NCBI GenBank assembly: GCA_963676875.1
Contig: OY781436.1
Span: 2,046,001-2,110,000 of the forward strand
DNA: 64,000 nucleotides
DNA from: UBA6244 sp963676875
Lineage (GTDB): Bacteria; Bacteroidota; Bacteroidia; Bacteroidales; F082
Reading direction: 5' to 3'
Shown: one piece after another, positions 29,144-37,311 of the stretch
How positions within the stretch are numbered: position 1 is the first letter of the stretch
Layout: every line of letters starts with the position of its first letter
The notes under the pieces: model-generated
Database searches by the model: none
What the model saw: only the letters and a program-made list of their open reading frames with translations
What the model was told of the DNA's origin: nothing
Made by a program: the position numbers and the translations under genes

Positions 29144-29551
29144 ATGAAAAATTTACTATTTCTTTTTGTGGCCATGGCCGTGCTTACTTTTAGTTCATGC
29201 AGTAGCTCCAGCAGCGATGACCCAACACCCACACCCACCAATTATACCATCATTTACAAAGTGGTATCAACCGGAACAGTGATGATGGACACCATTATGT
29301 ACCTAGATGCCAGTGGAGTAGAAAAATACCTTATAGGTGAGGATCAGTTGGATATTTCTTTTGAGAGCCCTTCCAATAACTACCATGCTAAATTTTATAT
29401 GCGTGGTGAAATAGACGGTTCTGGAAGTTGTACTTATACCGTTGCTGCGATGGATACCGACAGCAGTTTGATTAACTACTATAATGGCAGTTACAGTGGT
29501 GCAGGAACATTTTTTAAAAAAACTGTGGAGTTTTCCCAGTCAAGCAATTAG
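29144..29551 (+). CDS. Small lipoprotein of unknown function
   Basis: The 135-residue protein has a lipoprotein signal with the lipid-accepting Cys19 after TFSS, a Ser-rich and PTPTPT linker, and a C-terminal beta-rich domain with one internal Cys. No family is recognised. Residues after the Cys are Ser/Asp, compatible with outer-membrane or surface location in Bacteroidota. The phosphoesterase gene begins 13 bases downstream, so they may be co-transcribed. Confidence 0.65.
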   Translation: MKNLLFLFVAMAVLTFSSCSSSSSDDPTPTPTNYTIIYKVVSTGTVMMDTIMYLDASGVEKYLIGEDQLDISFESPSNNYHAKFYMRGEIDGSGSCTYTVAAMDTDSSLINYYNGSYSGAGTFFKKTVEFSQSSN

Positions 29552-29564
29552 GCAACACGTTTTT

Positions 29565-30476
29565 ATGGTGAATAATCGATACCTGATCTGGCTTATCGGA
29601 ACGTTACTTTTGTTCGGGGGTGAACTAAAAAGCCAGTCGAATGGAAGCAAATCACCCCTGTTCACCTTCGCTTTTCTCACCGATATCCACGTGCAGCCCG
29701 AGCGCCGGGCTGAAGCGGGGTTTGCTCGGGCCATTCAAATGGTAAACGAACTGAACCCCGATTTTGTAATTACGGGAGGCGACCTTATTTATGACGCACT
29801 GGGGAAATCCTACCCACGTGCCGACTCGCTTTATACCATTTACGACAGCCTTCAACGCCTGTTCAACATGCCGGTGTACAACACCATAGGCAACCACGAG
29901 GTATTTGGCTTGTATGAGAAAAGCGGGGTAGAGGTCACCCATCCCGAATTTGGCAAAAAGATGTTTGAAAACCGCATCGGCAAACGTTATTACTCCTTCG
30001 ATCGAAACAATTGGCACTTCATGATATTGGACGATATTGGCTTTACCGACGACCGGAAATATTTCGCTCAGGTAGATTCCCTTCAAATGGAGTGGATAGA
30101 GCATGACCTCGCCAAACTTGCGCCCAACACCAACATCATCGTGAGTGCCCACATACCCTTTGAAACGGTTTTTATCAACCACTACTTTAAGAATCAGGGG
30201 TTGAGCGATTCAGGAATTGTGGTCACCAACGGTCCGGAAGTATTGCAGCTTTTCGAAGGGAAAAACCTGAAACTCGTCCTTCAGGGCCACACCCATGTGC
30301 TTGAGGACGTGTTTATTGATGGCATTCATTTCGTAACCGGGGGTGCCGTTTCAGCCCATTGGTGGCGTGGCCCCAATTTTAAAACAGAAGAAGGGTTTTT
30401 GTTGGTGAAAGTTTATAAGGACACCTTCGCTTATGAATACATTGATATAAATTGGGAGGTAAAGTCAGCCGAGTAA
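29565..30476 (+). CDS. Secreted calcineurin-like metallophosphoesterase
   Basis: The 303-residue protein has an N-terminal signal peptide or anchor and the metal-binding motifs of the family in order: TDIHV, GGDLIYD, GNHE, SAHIPFE and GHTHV. All metal ligands are intact, so it should be an active hydrolase of phosphate esters in the periplasm or outside. The substrate is unknown. The frame is open from 29484, but that part overlaps the lipoprotein gene; the ATG at 29565 begins the hydrophobic signal segment. Confidence 0.87.
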   Translation: MVNNRYLIWLIGTLLLFGGELKSQSNGSKSPLFTFAFLTDIHVQPERRAEAGFARAIQMVNELNPDFVITGGDLIYDALGKSYPRADSLYTIYDSLQRLFNMPVYNTIGNHEVFGLYEKSGVEVTHPEFGKKMFENRIGKRYYSFDRNNWHFMILDDIGFTDDRKYFAQVDSLQMEWIEHDLAKLAPNTNIIVSAHIPFETVFINHYFKNQGLSDSGIVVTNGPEVLQLFEGKNLKLVLQGHTHVLEDVFIDGIHFVTGGAVSAHWWRGPNFKTEEGFLLVKVYKDTFAYEYIDINWEVKSAE

Positions 30477-30494
30477 TGGTCAGACTGGCTTGGG

Positions 30495-31184
30495 TTATTC
30501 TTTCTTTCCCGCCCCAATGGGAACAGTTAATTTTACAAAAAAAGAACTGTTTTTTGTTCCGCTTTCGTTCTTATAAACATTGGTTAACCCGTAGTAGTAT
30601 TTCACGCCCAATGACATCCCTAGTTTTTGTTTGAGTTTATAGCCAAAACCAGCCATCAATCCGGCATCAATGCGGTTAATCATGTCTTTATTGGATTCCC
30701 GGGTTCGGATTTCCCGCCCATCAATATCCGAACTAAACACTACCCAAGCCTTGTACATCAAACCAAATTGGGGTCCGGCTTCCAGATACATCCTGTTTTT
30801 AAAATGGTATTTTATTAATGCCGGAACTAAAAAATAGTTGATTCTTTGGCTATAATCACCCGATTCAGGATAGATGGTTGTTTTTAAAAACTGCAAATCA
30901 TTATCCGAAAGCCTGTCGACACCCAAATTAGATTTCACCAACACGCCGGTATAAAAACTCCATTGATGTTTAATCCGGATATCAAAATAAAAGCCCAGAT
31001 TGAAAGTGCGTAAACTTTTTTTAGCATCCAACCCGGAGATATTCGACCAATTTAAACCACCTTCCAAACCAAACTCAAGTCCTTCCGAATTCAATTTGTC
31101 GCCCAACAAAAGGGAGATTAAAATCTGACTTTGGACAGTGTAACCAATTAAAATCAGAAACAGAAACAGAATAAATTTTTTCAT
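30495..31184 (-). CDS. Outer-membrane beta-barrel protein (porin/PorT-like family)
   Basis: The 229-residue protein has a signal peptide (1-20) and repeated amphipathic strands with aromatic ends, such as FNLGFYFDIRIKHQWSFYTGVLV and MYLEAGPQFGLMY, typical of Bacteroidota small outer-membrane barrels. I start at the ATG at 31184, which gives the signal peptide; the frame extends further upstream to 31250. No binding specificity is visible. It follows the 31247-32170 gene with a 62-base gap on the same strand. Confidence 0.75.
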   Translation of the reverse strand: MKKFILFLFLILIGYTVQSQILISLLLGDKLNSEGLEFGLEGGLNWSNISGLDAKKSLRTFNLGFYFDIRIKHQWSFYTGVLVKSNLGVDRLSDNDLQFLKTTIYPESGDYSQRINYFLVPALIKYHFKNRMYLEAGPQFGLMYKAWVVFSSDIDGREIRTRESNKDMINRIDAGLMAGFGYKLKQKLGMSLGVKYYYGLTNVYKNESGTKNSSFFVKLTVPIGAGKKE

Positions 31185-31246
31185 GTGTGCAGAATATGCG
31201 CAAAGATACTTTTTAGCGGTGTTGCTGATAAGTAAGTTGTCGGGAT

Positions 31247-32170
31247 TCAATTAATCACCAACTTCCTTCTCAGGTGGGTATTTTCACAGACTATCTCCAC
31301 CACATATATGCCCGGGCTAAATTTTGACACATCAATGGTTTTATCCGGATTCGGCACTTGCCAAACCAGATGCCCCAACTGATCGAAGAATAGTATTTGA
31401 TGGATGGGTTGATTTTTCGGGTTGTTGATTTGGATGAGGTGGGTGGCAGGGTTGGGGAAAAGGGTGATTTCAGCACTGTGGTTTTCTTCTTGTCCCACAA
31501 TAAAATAAGTGCACCGATCTGTTTCATTCATGGGGCCAATGAAAAACGTTTCCGGATCCTCATAACACCACAGATCGTCACCACTTTCAAAAAGCGGACA
31601 GAAATTTCCAAACAAGGAGGTCATTGATCCGATACCTTCGATCCAATCCTCATACTGAAGTCCTCCGATTTGCAATCTTCTTCTGTATTGTGAACCAACC
31701 AACACACTATCAACTCCTTCTACGCCAACAGGAAATGGGATAAACTCATTGAGCTCAAACACATCTCCCAACGCTACGTCGAAACGGTAAAGTAAAAACT
31801 CGTCTAGAGTGGAGTTTTCGATGTAACAATGAATGGTGAATTCTTGATTAAGTTTGGCGGGTTTATAATAGATATGTTTTTGATTGTCCTCACGCAATCC
31901 GCCAATGTATTCTGCGCTTGCTGTGTCGATGTCGTACGTGGATTGCGGAGCCACCCGATAAATTTTGGAATAAGTTACGGTATCGAAAATAGTATCGCCA
32001 TTGATGAAAAAGAAAACCGTTTCATGACTATATCCTCCCGGGTAGTTGTGAAACCAACTGGTTACACTCCATTTGGCCGTATCCGTTTGAAAAGGATAGT
32101 ATTGTTGTGCTATGGCTGAATTGATAAAGAATAACATGATGATGATGGGAAGAAAGATAACTTTTTTCAT
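31247..32170 (-). CDS. Secreted protein with T9SS sorting tail, unknown function
   Basis: The 307-residue protein has a signal peptide (1-20), a beta-rich central part with few charged motifs and a C-terminal T9SS type A domain (about 230-307, with FPNPATHLIQI and FSPGIYVVEI). No catalytic signature is seen. The frame is open to 32317, but the ATG at 32170 gives the signal peptide. It lies 49 bases downstream of the beta-helix gene and is likely in the same transcript. Confidence 0.75.
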   Translation of the reverse strand: MKKVIFLPIIIMLFFINSAIAQQYYPFQTDTAKWSVTSWFHNYPGGYSHETVFFFINGDTIFDTVTYSKIYRVAPQSTYDIDTASAEYIGGLREDNQKHIYYKPAKLNQEFTIHCYIENSTLDEFLLYRFDVALGDVFELNEFIPFPVGVEGVDSVLVGSQYRRRLQIGGLQYEDWIEGIGSMTSLFGNFCPLFESGDDLWCYEDPETFFIGPMNETDRCTYFIVGQEENHSAEITLFPNPATHLIQINNPKNQPIHQILFFDQLGHLVWQVPNPDKTIDVSKFSPGIYVVEIVCENTHLRRKLVIN

Positions 32171-32219
32171 GAGTTTATGTGTCAATATTTGATGGTAGGT
32201 AGTTTTCATGTTTGGATAG

Positions 32220-33800
32220 CTATTGATTATGGCGAACAATAAATTTTCCAGGATTAAGGTAACCATCATCTGTACGACCAACAACGGTATAAACACCTGA
32301 AATATAATCGGATACATCCAAATAAATTGAATTCTGGAAGTTAGAAATGGTTTGTTCTTCTACCATTTTTCCATTGATGTTGAAAACAGTGATTAGGAGT
32401 GCTTTTTCAGGAAAATGATCAGGAAAAATAATTCGGCAATACGTTGAGGCAGGATTAGGAAAGATTTGTACGTCTGTTGTATTGTCCATTTCCCGATTCG
32501 CTATCCCCACAGGCAAGCCCAACATATTTTCAAAAGCCCCCAAATCAGGATTGGTGTTGTAAGGAGAAGGTCGTGGATTACCGTCAAAGTCGGTTATAGG
32601 CGAATAAAACCAAAGACCGTTCATCTCTACCGAATCGGCCCCTGCACCAATGGCCGGACTCCAATCGGCCAGGTGGTAATTCAAGCTGTCGATAAAAAAA
32701 GGGTTGGCGTCATAAATGGGTCCTGGTGAATAAATGTTGTTTCCAGTGTTTTCTATCACAATATCATCCAGCCCATTTTGTAACAGCGTGTGTGACAAAT
32801 AAAGGGTATTATTAAAATTGAGGTTCATTTTTCCATTGTTCCAAAAGATGGTGTTGAACATGTACACAGTGTTTCTATTGTATAAATCAATGGACTTTTC
32901 ACCACCTAGATTATTGACGATGGTAGAAGAAACAAACGCAATTGTATCGTTGTTTTGATAACAATACAGAATTGTATGATTGTTGGTAATCAGACAATTA
33001 TTTACAGTTAGGTTGCCACCATCGATATAAAACAAACTGCCAGAGGGATGATTTGTAAAATCGCAGTCATAAAATGTTGATTTCTGAGAGCCGAATGATA
33101 CAATAGCTTCACCAAAATAATCAGCAGAATTGTATTGAAAATTACATTGTTGATATTCATGATTTCCGTCTACTTCAACGATAGCCCCTCCAATAACTGA
33201 AGAATTGGCGTCGAAATTACAATTGATAAAAGTTATATGGGCTGATCTTCCATATATAGCCCCGCCCATACCATTGATGTAATTAATTGGATCATCAACT
33301 CCATGATTTTGATAAAAGGTTGTGTTGATTACCGCGACATTTGAATACCAAAGAATTCCAATTCCACCTCCTTGAGTTGCAGTATTTGATTTTATAATTA
33401 AATCTGTCAGCGTTATGTTGTTAGCCCCTTGGACATATATCCCTCCTCCATAGCTATCTCCAGAAATATGGCCATTTTGTATGGTAAAACCTGATAATGT
33501 GATAAATTCGTCAGTTCCCACTATATAAATCACCCGGCCATTATTCGACCCATCTATAATCGTTTGATCAATATAGTCTGTGTCTTGTGTAGTTAAAAAC
33601 AAAGAACCGATAACCAGCGCTTTGTCAGGCATAATAATGTGTTCGTAGTATATTCCCGGATCTACCAGTACAGTATCAGACGGATTGGCTGCATCAATGG
33701 CTTCTTGTATGGTTGAGTAATCTGCCGGTACACGAATGATTTGGCCAGAGGTAAATATGCTTAACAGTACGCCAAATGAGATTAAAATTGCTTTTTTCAT
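32220..33800 (-). CDS. Secreted right-handed beta-helix protein with T9SS tail
   Basis: The 526-residue protein has a signal peptide (1-20), then VPADYSTIQEAIDAA, the usual opening of pectate-lyase-like beta-helix proteins. Many short coils with repeated NxxI, GGxI and NCxF patterns follow (about residues 60-390), then a linker and a T9SS tail with FPNPASTYCRI and ISGVYTVVGR. Such proteins often bind or cut polysaccharides; no catalytic residues can be assigned by eye. Confidence 0.83.
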   Translation of the reverse strand: MKKAILISFGVLLSIFTSGQIIRVPADYSTIQEAIDAANPSDTVLVDPGIYYEHIIMPDKALVIGSLFLTTQDTDYIDQTIIDGSNNGRVIYIVGTDEFITLSGFTIQNGHISGDSYGGGIYVQGANNITLTDLIIKSNTATQGGGIGILWYSNVAVINTTFYQNHGVDDPINYINGMGGAIYGRSAHITFINCNFDANSSVIGGAIVEVDGNHEYQQCNFQYNSADYFGEAIVSFGSQKSTFYDCDFTNHPSGSLFYIDGGNLTVNNCLITNNHTILYCYQNNDTIAFVSSTIVNNLGGEKSIDLYNRNTVYMFNTIFWNNGKMNLNFNNTLYLSHTLLQNGLDDIVIENTGNNIYSPGPIYDANPFFIDSLNYHLADWSPAIGAGADSVEMNGLWFYSPITDFDGNPRPSPYNTNPDLGAFENMLGLPVGIANREMDNTTDVQIFPNPASTYCRIIFPDHFPEKALLITVFNINGKMVEEQTISNFQNSIYLDVSDYISGVYTVVGRTDDGYLNPGKFIVRHNQ

Positions 33801-34060
33801 GATTGTTTGGTTAATAAACGTATTCCGCTTTTCTATATGACGACAACTGAAATTTGTCCGTATGCATTATATTGAATTTTTTGTTGTCATCCGGCAACCG
33901 GCTTCAACCTTGTAAAGGTAAACATAAATATATTATTTGCAATGGTTAAGGTTGACGAAATTTTTTTCTAAATCATCCGTTTAGGTCATTGTTTCTATCT
34001 TTGTGCCATCACCTTTAAACAATATTGAGTCTAATTTGTTATATACATTAAACATCTACT
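33801..34060. promoter_or_regulatory. Divergent promoter region with TATCTTTG for the 34061 gene
   Basis: The plus-strand -7 element TATCTTTG (33996-34003) is perfect; a matching TTG -33 element is not clear. The minus-strand promoter for 33800 is not resolved. Confidence 0.45.
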
Positions 34061-34999
34061 ATGAAACTAAAAAATTTGATTTTCTCAACTGCCCTGGCTT
34101 TTCTATCCATGATGATTTATGGTCAGAACGAAAAACAACCTGCACTGAAAGTAACCGCTACCGGATTTAGCTTTGGCATGGCCGGAGCCGGAACTGCCAA
34201 CACAACAGAAGATTATAATAATTTGGCCGGAGCGGTGGTTAATCCCGGTTATTTTATCACGGCTTCCCAATACCAAAACAGCAAGTATAACTTTGGTATT
34301 GGCGGAAACGTAAGTCCCAAAATTTATCTAAGCCTAACTCCCTACTGTAAAAAGAAAGGCGAATACCGCTACGACAGGGAGTTGCGTATAAGCATTGGTA
34401 GTAGCGCCGGGGTCAGAAGAACCTTTAATTTTTACCGCTACAATGATTTCGGTGTGGATGCATTTGAGTCGCCTACCAGTGGAAACATGGTTTATGCGGA
34501 TTCCGTTATTTATGATAGGTATACTTATGCCGAAAGTTTTTACGGCTTTAACGTGGGGGCAAGTTTCCTTTTTAAAACAGATGTATCCAGGCGGGTACAC
34601 TTTTCAGCCGGCGTTGGGATGGAGTATGCCTATGCTTTTCGTGCCTTCGTCAAGGTTCAACACCACAATGAGCGATCCATCATATACTACGACCCCAACA
34701 ACAAGCCTGTATTTGATGAAAACGATAAAGGGTTCGGTTTTTACGGCGATAAAAATGATGGTGACGGGACGACCACATACGAAAATACCAACCTGAGCGG
34801 TTCGTTGCAATTCGCCCGTGTAATGTTGCCCTTTGGCATCCATTTTAGGTTTTCAAATAAAACCCAATCTTTCTTCAATAAGGTGTATTTCTTCAGTGAA
34901 ATGTCGCCCGGTGTTGAGTTCCAGATGGTAGGCAACGACAAAACCTATGTAAATCCATATATGGGGATAGCGATGCTGGGTTTTTCGTACAGGTGGTAA
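34061..34999 (+). CDS. Outer-membrane beta-barrel protein, unknown function
   Basis: The 312-residue protein has a signal peptide (1-20), a string of amphipathic strands with Tyr/Phe ends and a final aromatic residue (GFSYRW), the usual C-terminal signature of outer-membrane barrels. The GMAGAGTANT motif near residue 42 is like the hatch region of FadL-type or PorV-like proteins, but length and similarity are not enough to assign either. It is monocistronic. Confidence 0.65.
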   Translation: MKLKNLIFSTALAFLSMMIYGQNEKQPALKVTATGFSFGMAGAGTANTTEDYNNLAGAVVNPGYFITASQYQNSKYNFGIGGNVSPKIYLSLTPYCKKKGEYRYDRELRISIGSSAGVRRTFNFYRYNDFGVDAFESPTSGNMVYADSVIYDRYTYAESFYGFNVGASFLFKTDVSRRVHFSAGVGMEYAYAFRAFVKVQHHNERSIIYYDPNNKPVFDENDKGFGFYGDKNDGDGTTTYENTNLSGSLQFARVMLPFGIHFRFSNKTQSFFNKVYFFSEMSPGVEFQMVGNDKTYVNPYMGIAMLGFSYRW

Positions 35000-35087
35000 G
35001 CATCAAGTTTTGATGAATAAATATGGCGGTTGGAAGATGAATCTGACCTAAGGTGTATTTCAGTTAATCAAACACAGGTTTATTAAG

Positions 35088-35477
35088 ATGAAAGAAATTC
35101 AACAAATCCGTCAGGAATATGAATTACCTTCCTGTATTGAGAGTTGGGGATGGAAATATCATCATTTGGGCATTCCTACAGAAAAGAAAATGCCAAACGA
35201 GAGATACTTACCACAATTTAAATTTTACGTCTCCGGGTTTTCTACAAGTCCTTTTGGGATCGAATGGATGCGATTTGAACCTGATAGCCCGCTTGATAAA
35301 TTGATACAGACTATTCCGCATATCGCTTTTGAGGTTAAAGACCTGGATTATGAATTAGCCAATCGTGATTTAAATGTTATTGTCAAGCCAAATGCACCTG
35401 TTGATGGGGTTCGGGTCGCAATGATTGAGCATAATGGTGCACCAATTGAATTGATAGAGTTTGAGAAAAATACATAA
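35088..35477 (+). CDS. Small protein of the VOC (glyoxalase) superfamily
   Basis: The 129-residue protein shows a VOC half: HHLGIPT near the start, PHIAFEVKDLDYEL in the middle and VAMIEHNGAPIELIEF at the end. The His and Glu residues are in metal-ligand positions common in the fold. The substrate is unknown. Confidence 0.7.
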   Translation: MKEIQQIRQEYELPSCIESWGWKYHHLGIPTEKKMPNERYLPQFKFYVSGFSTSPFGIEWMRFEPDSPLDKLIQTIPHIAFEVKDLDYELANRDLNVIVKPNAPVDGVRVAMIEHNGAPIELIEFEKNT

Positions 35478-35547
35478 TGCTAGTAGTGAGCTATGCATCA
35501 GACTGTTTGGTTAATTATGCCCTATGCGTATTTACCACCCTTGGGTA

Positions 35548-36600
35548 TTAAAAATACAAGGAAATGATAAATACCGCGGCAACGGTAACAATCATGGAAA
35601 AAGAATAAATAAATCCCAGCAATAATAAATTGACAGTGGTACGTGTAATGGAGTGCCCATAATACCTTTTCATCCCTAACCAAACATAAATCGGGATTAA
35701 CCAAAACAGGTAGTTTTCGGGTGATATTGGTTTGTCTGGAAATATCAACTTGATACTGATAACAACCGAGAAAATGAGAAAAATAGTTGCATGGGCTACC
35801 AGCGAATAGATAAAATGCCCTGCATAATACCTTCGTTTTTTGCGAAAGAACAACCACAGCCAAAAACCAAAAATGGGCATTACCAGGAAAAACGACCAGG
35901 ATAAATATCTATACAACTTAGACAGGAATACGTCCGGATAACTAAGCATTTGTTTGGCATTTCTTAAAATCCGGTGTTCAGATTCCGAGTTGTCTTCATC
36001 CTCCAAACTTTCTTGCAGGATTGATTTGGCTTTGTTCAAATCATTGGCTGTGATAACCTGACTTTTCTTCTCCTTTTGTACAACCAATGAATCCGAGGTC
36101 AGGCTATCGGTATCGGTACTAAATTGAAACCACCCGTTTTTTTGTGCGTTTATCAGTGTATCGTTATAAAGCGAATCTTGTTCACTCACTGAATTGGAGA
36201 ATTGATCCGGGTCAATAAGTCGGTTTGTTTGTACACTGAGCAACAGGAAAAACAAAAAACTCACAAACACATAAAACTGAAAGGGTTTCATGTAGCGGGC
36301 GCGTTTGCCTTCCATGTATTCGGTGGAGAATTTTCCCGGGCTGAACAGAACTGCCTTCATGGTTCTGAAAAAGCGGGTATCGAAAGCAAAAAGTGTGCCC
36401 ATGAAATCGTATATCAGCACATTGAAAGGTTTGTCGAACTCTTTAGTGGGCTGCCCGCATCGGGGACAATAATGTCCTTGAAATTCGGTATCGCAATTTT
36501 GACAGATGATTAAAGGCATTTCGGAAAGATTTTCCCTGTTTGAATTCTTTGAGAACACCTTGTTAACCGCTTTATTGTTAAATATCTTCTTTAGAGCCAT
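35548..36600 (-). CDS. DUF3667-type membrane protein with N-terminal zinc ribbon
   Basis: The 350-residue protein has a zinc ribbon (CQNCDTEFQGHYCPRCGQ, residues 33-50), the KPFNVLIYDFMGTLFAFDTRF segment and several transmembrane helices, the pattern of DUF3667 proteins in Bacteroidota. The acidic/Ser-rich loop at about 140-210 is predicted outside the membrane. Function is unknown for the family. Confidence 0.8.
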   Translation of the reverse strand: MALKKIFNNKAVNKVFSKNSNRENLSEMPLIICQNCDTEFQGHYCPRCGQPTKEFDKPFNVLIYDFMGTLFAFDTRFFRTMKAVLFSPGKFSTEYMEGKRARYMKPFQFYVFVSFLFFLLLSVQTNRLIDPDQFSNSVSEQDSLYNDTLINAQKNGWFQFSTDTDSLTSDSLVVQKEKKSQVITANDLNKAKSILQESLEDEDNSESEHRILRNAKQMLSYPDVFLSKLYRYLSWSFFLVMPIFGFWLWLFFRKKRRYYAGHFIYSLVAHATIFLIFSVVISIKLIFPDKPISPENYLFWLIPIYVWLGMKRYYGHSITRTTVNLLLLGFIYSFSMIVTVAAVFIISLYF

Positions 36601-36771
36601 TGAATTTTTTCACGGAAATGAGGGACTATTTTGACACAAATATACAAACCTTTCACTTCCAATTATGGTAAAAGAGGATATAGCCCTTAGCCGCAAAATT
36701 GAGCATGGACAAAAATGGCCATGATACCCTGTGATTGACCGTCCGGTCTGATGGACAGAAGTGCCAACCGA

Positions 36772-37131
36772 TCAATGAGGCGGCGCATCCTTTTTACAAC
36801 ACGCCGGCAAATTATCATAGGCTTTTTGGTCGGCCACCAGGTCGTCGGCATCGTAGCCTATTTTAGTTACGGCTTTTTTCAGGTTTTCTTTGGTGTTTTT
36901 GCCACGCTTGAAAGTCACGGTAAGTTCTTTGGTTTCCAAATCCAAAACGACAGATTTCACACCTTTTTCAAAAGCCATGTCGTGTTCCAACCGGTCTTTG
37001 CATTGCTCGCAAACGGCAGATGTTTTGATGGTGATTGTCTCAAATTTACTTTCCTTTTCGCTTTGCGCGAAAGAGCTCATCCCCGCCATCAGCAGGAAAG
37101 CCATGAATAATGTGGTGATTTTAGTTTTCAT
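36772..37131 (-). CDS. Periplasmic heavy-metal-associated (HMA) domain protein
   Basis: The 119-residue protein has a signal peptide (1-22) and one HMA ferredoxin-like domain with a CEQC metal-binding motif. The C-terminal tail adds a CC pair and a final His (ACCKKDAPPH). It resembles MerP and secreted copper chaperones. The tail cysteines may offer a second metal site. Located after a TonB-dependent receptor on the same strand, it probably carries copper or a similar soft metal across the periplasm. Confidence 0.85.
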   Translation of the reverse strand: MKTKITTLFMAFLLMAGMSSFAQSEKESKFETITIKTSAVCEQCKDRLEHDMAFEKGVKSVVLDLETKELTVTFKRGKNTKENLKKAVTKIGYDADDLVADQKAYDNLPACCKKDAPPH

Positions 37132-37167
37132 ATTAGTGATATTTAATTCTTATTTAATACGTTCTCT

Positions 37168-37311
37168 GATCTCCTGATCCTCTGATCCATTGATCTCCTG
37201 ATCCCATTGATCCCCTGATCCCATTGATCCATTGATCCCCTGATCCATTGATCCTTTTGATCCATTGATCCCCTGATCCATTGATCCCTTTGATCCATTG
37301 ATCCCCTGATC
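37168..37311. repeat. Degenerate 8-9 bp tandem repeat: 18 GATC sites in 144 bases
   Basis: GATC recurs 18 times, separated by 4 or 5 bases that are mostly CATT or CCCT. It fills the gap between the TonB receptor and HMA genes and runs into the receptor stop codon. Period and dense GATC are inconsistent with a CRISPR array. Confidence 0.9.

Noticed and set aside
37168..37311. Possible CRISPR array
   Set aside because: Repeat units are 8-9 bases with 4-5 base spacers, far too short, and no cas genes are present.
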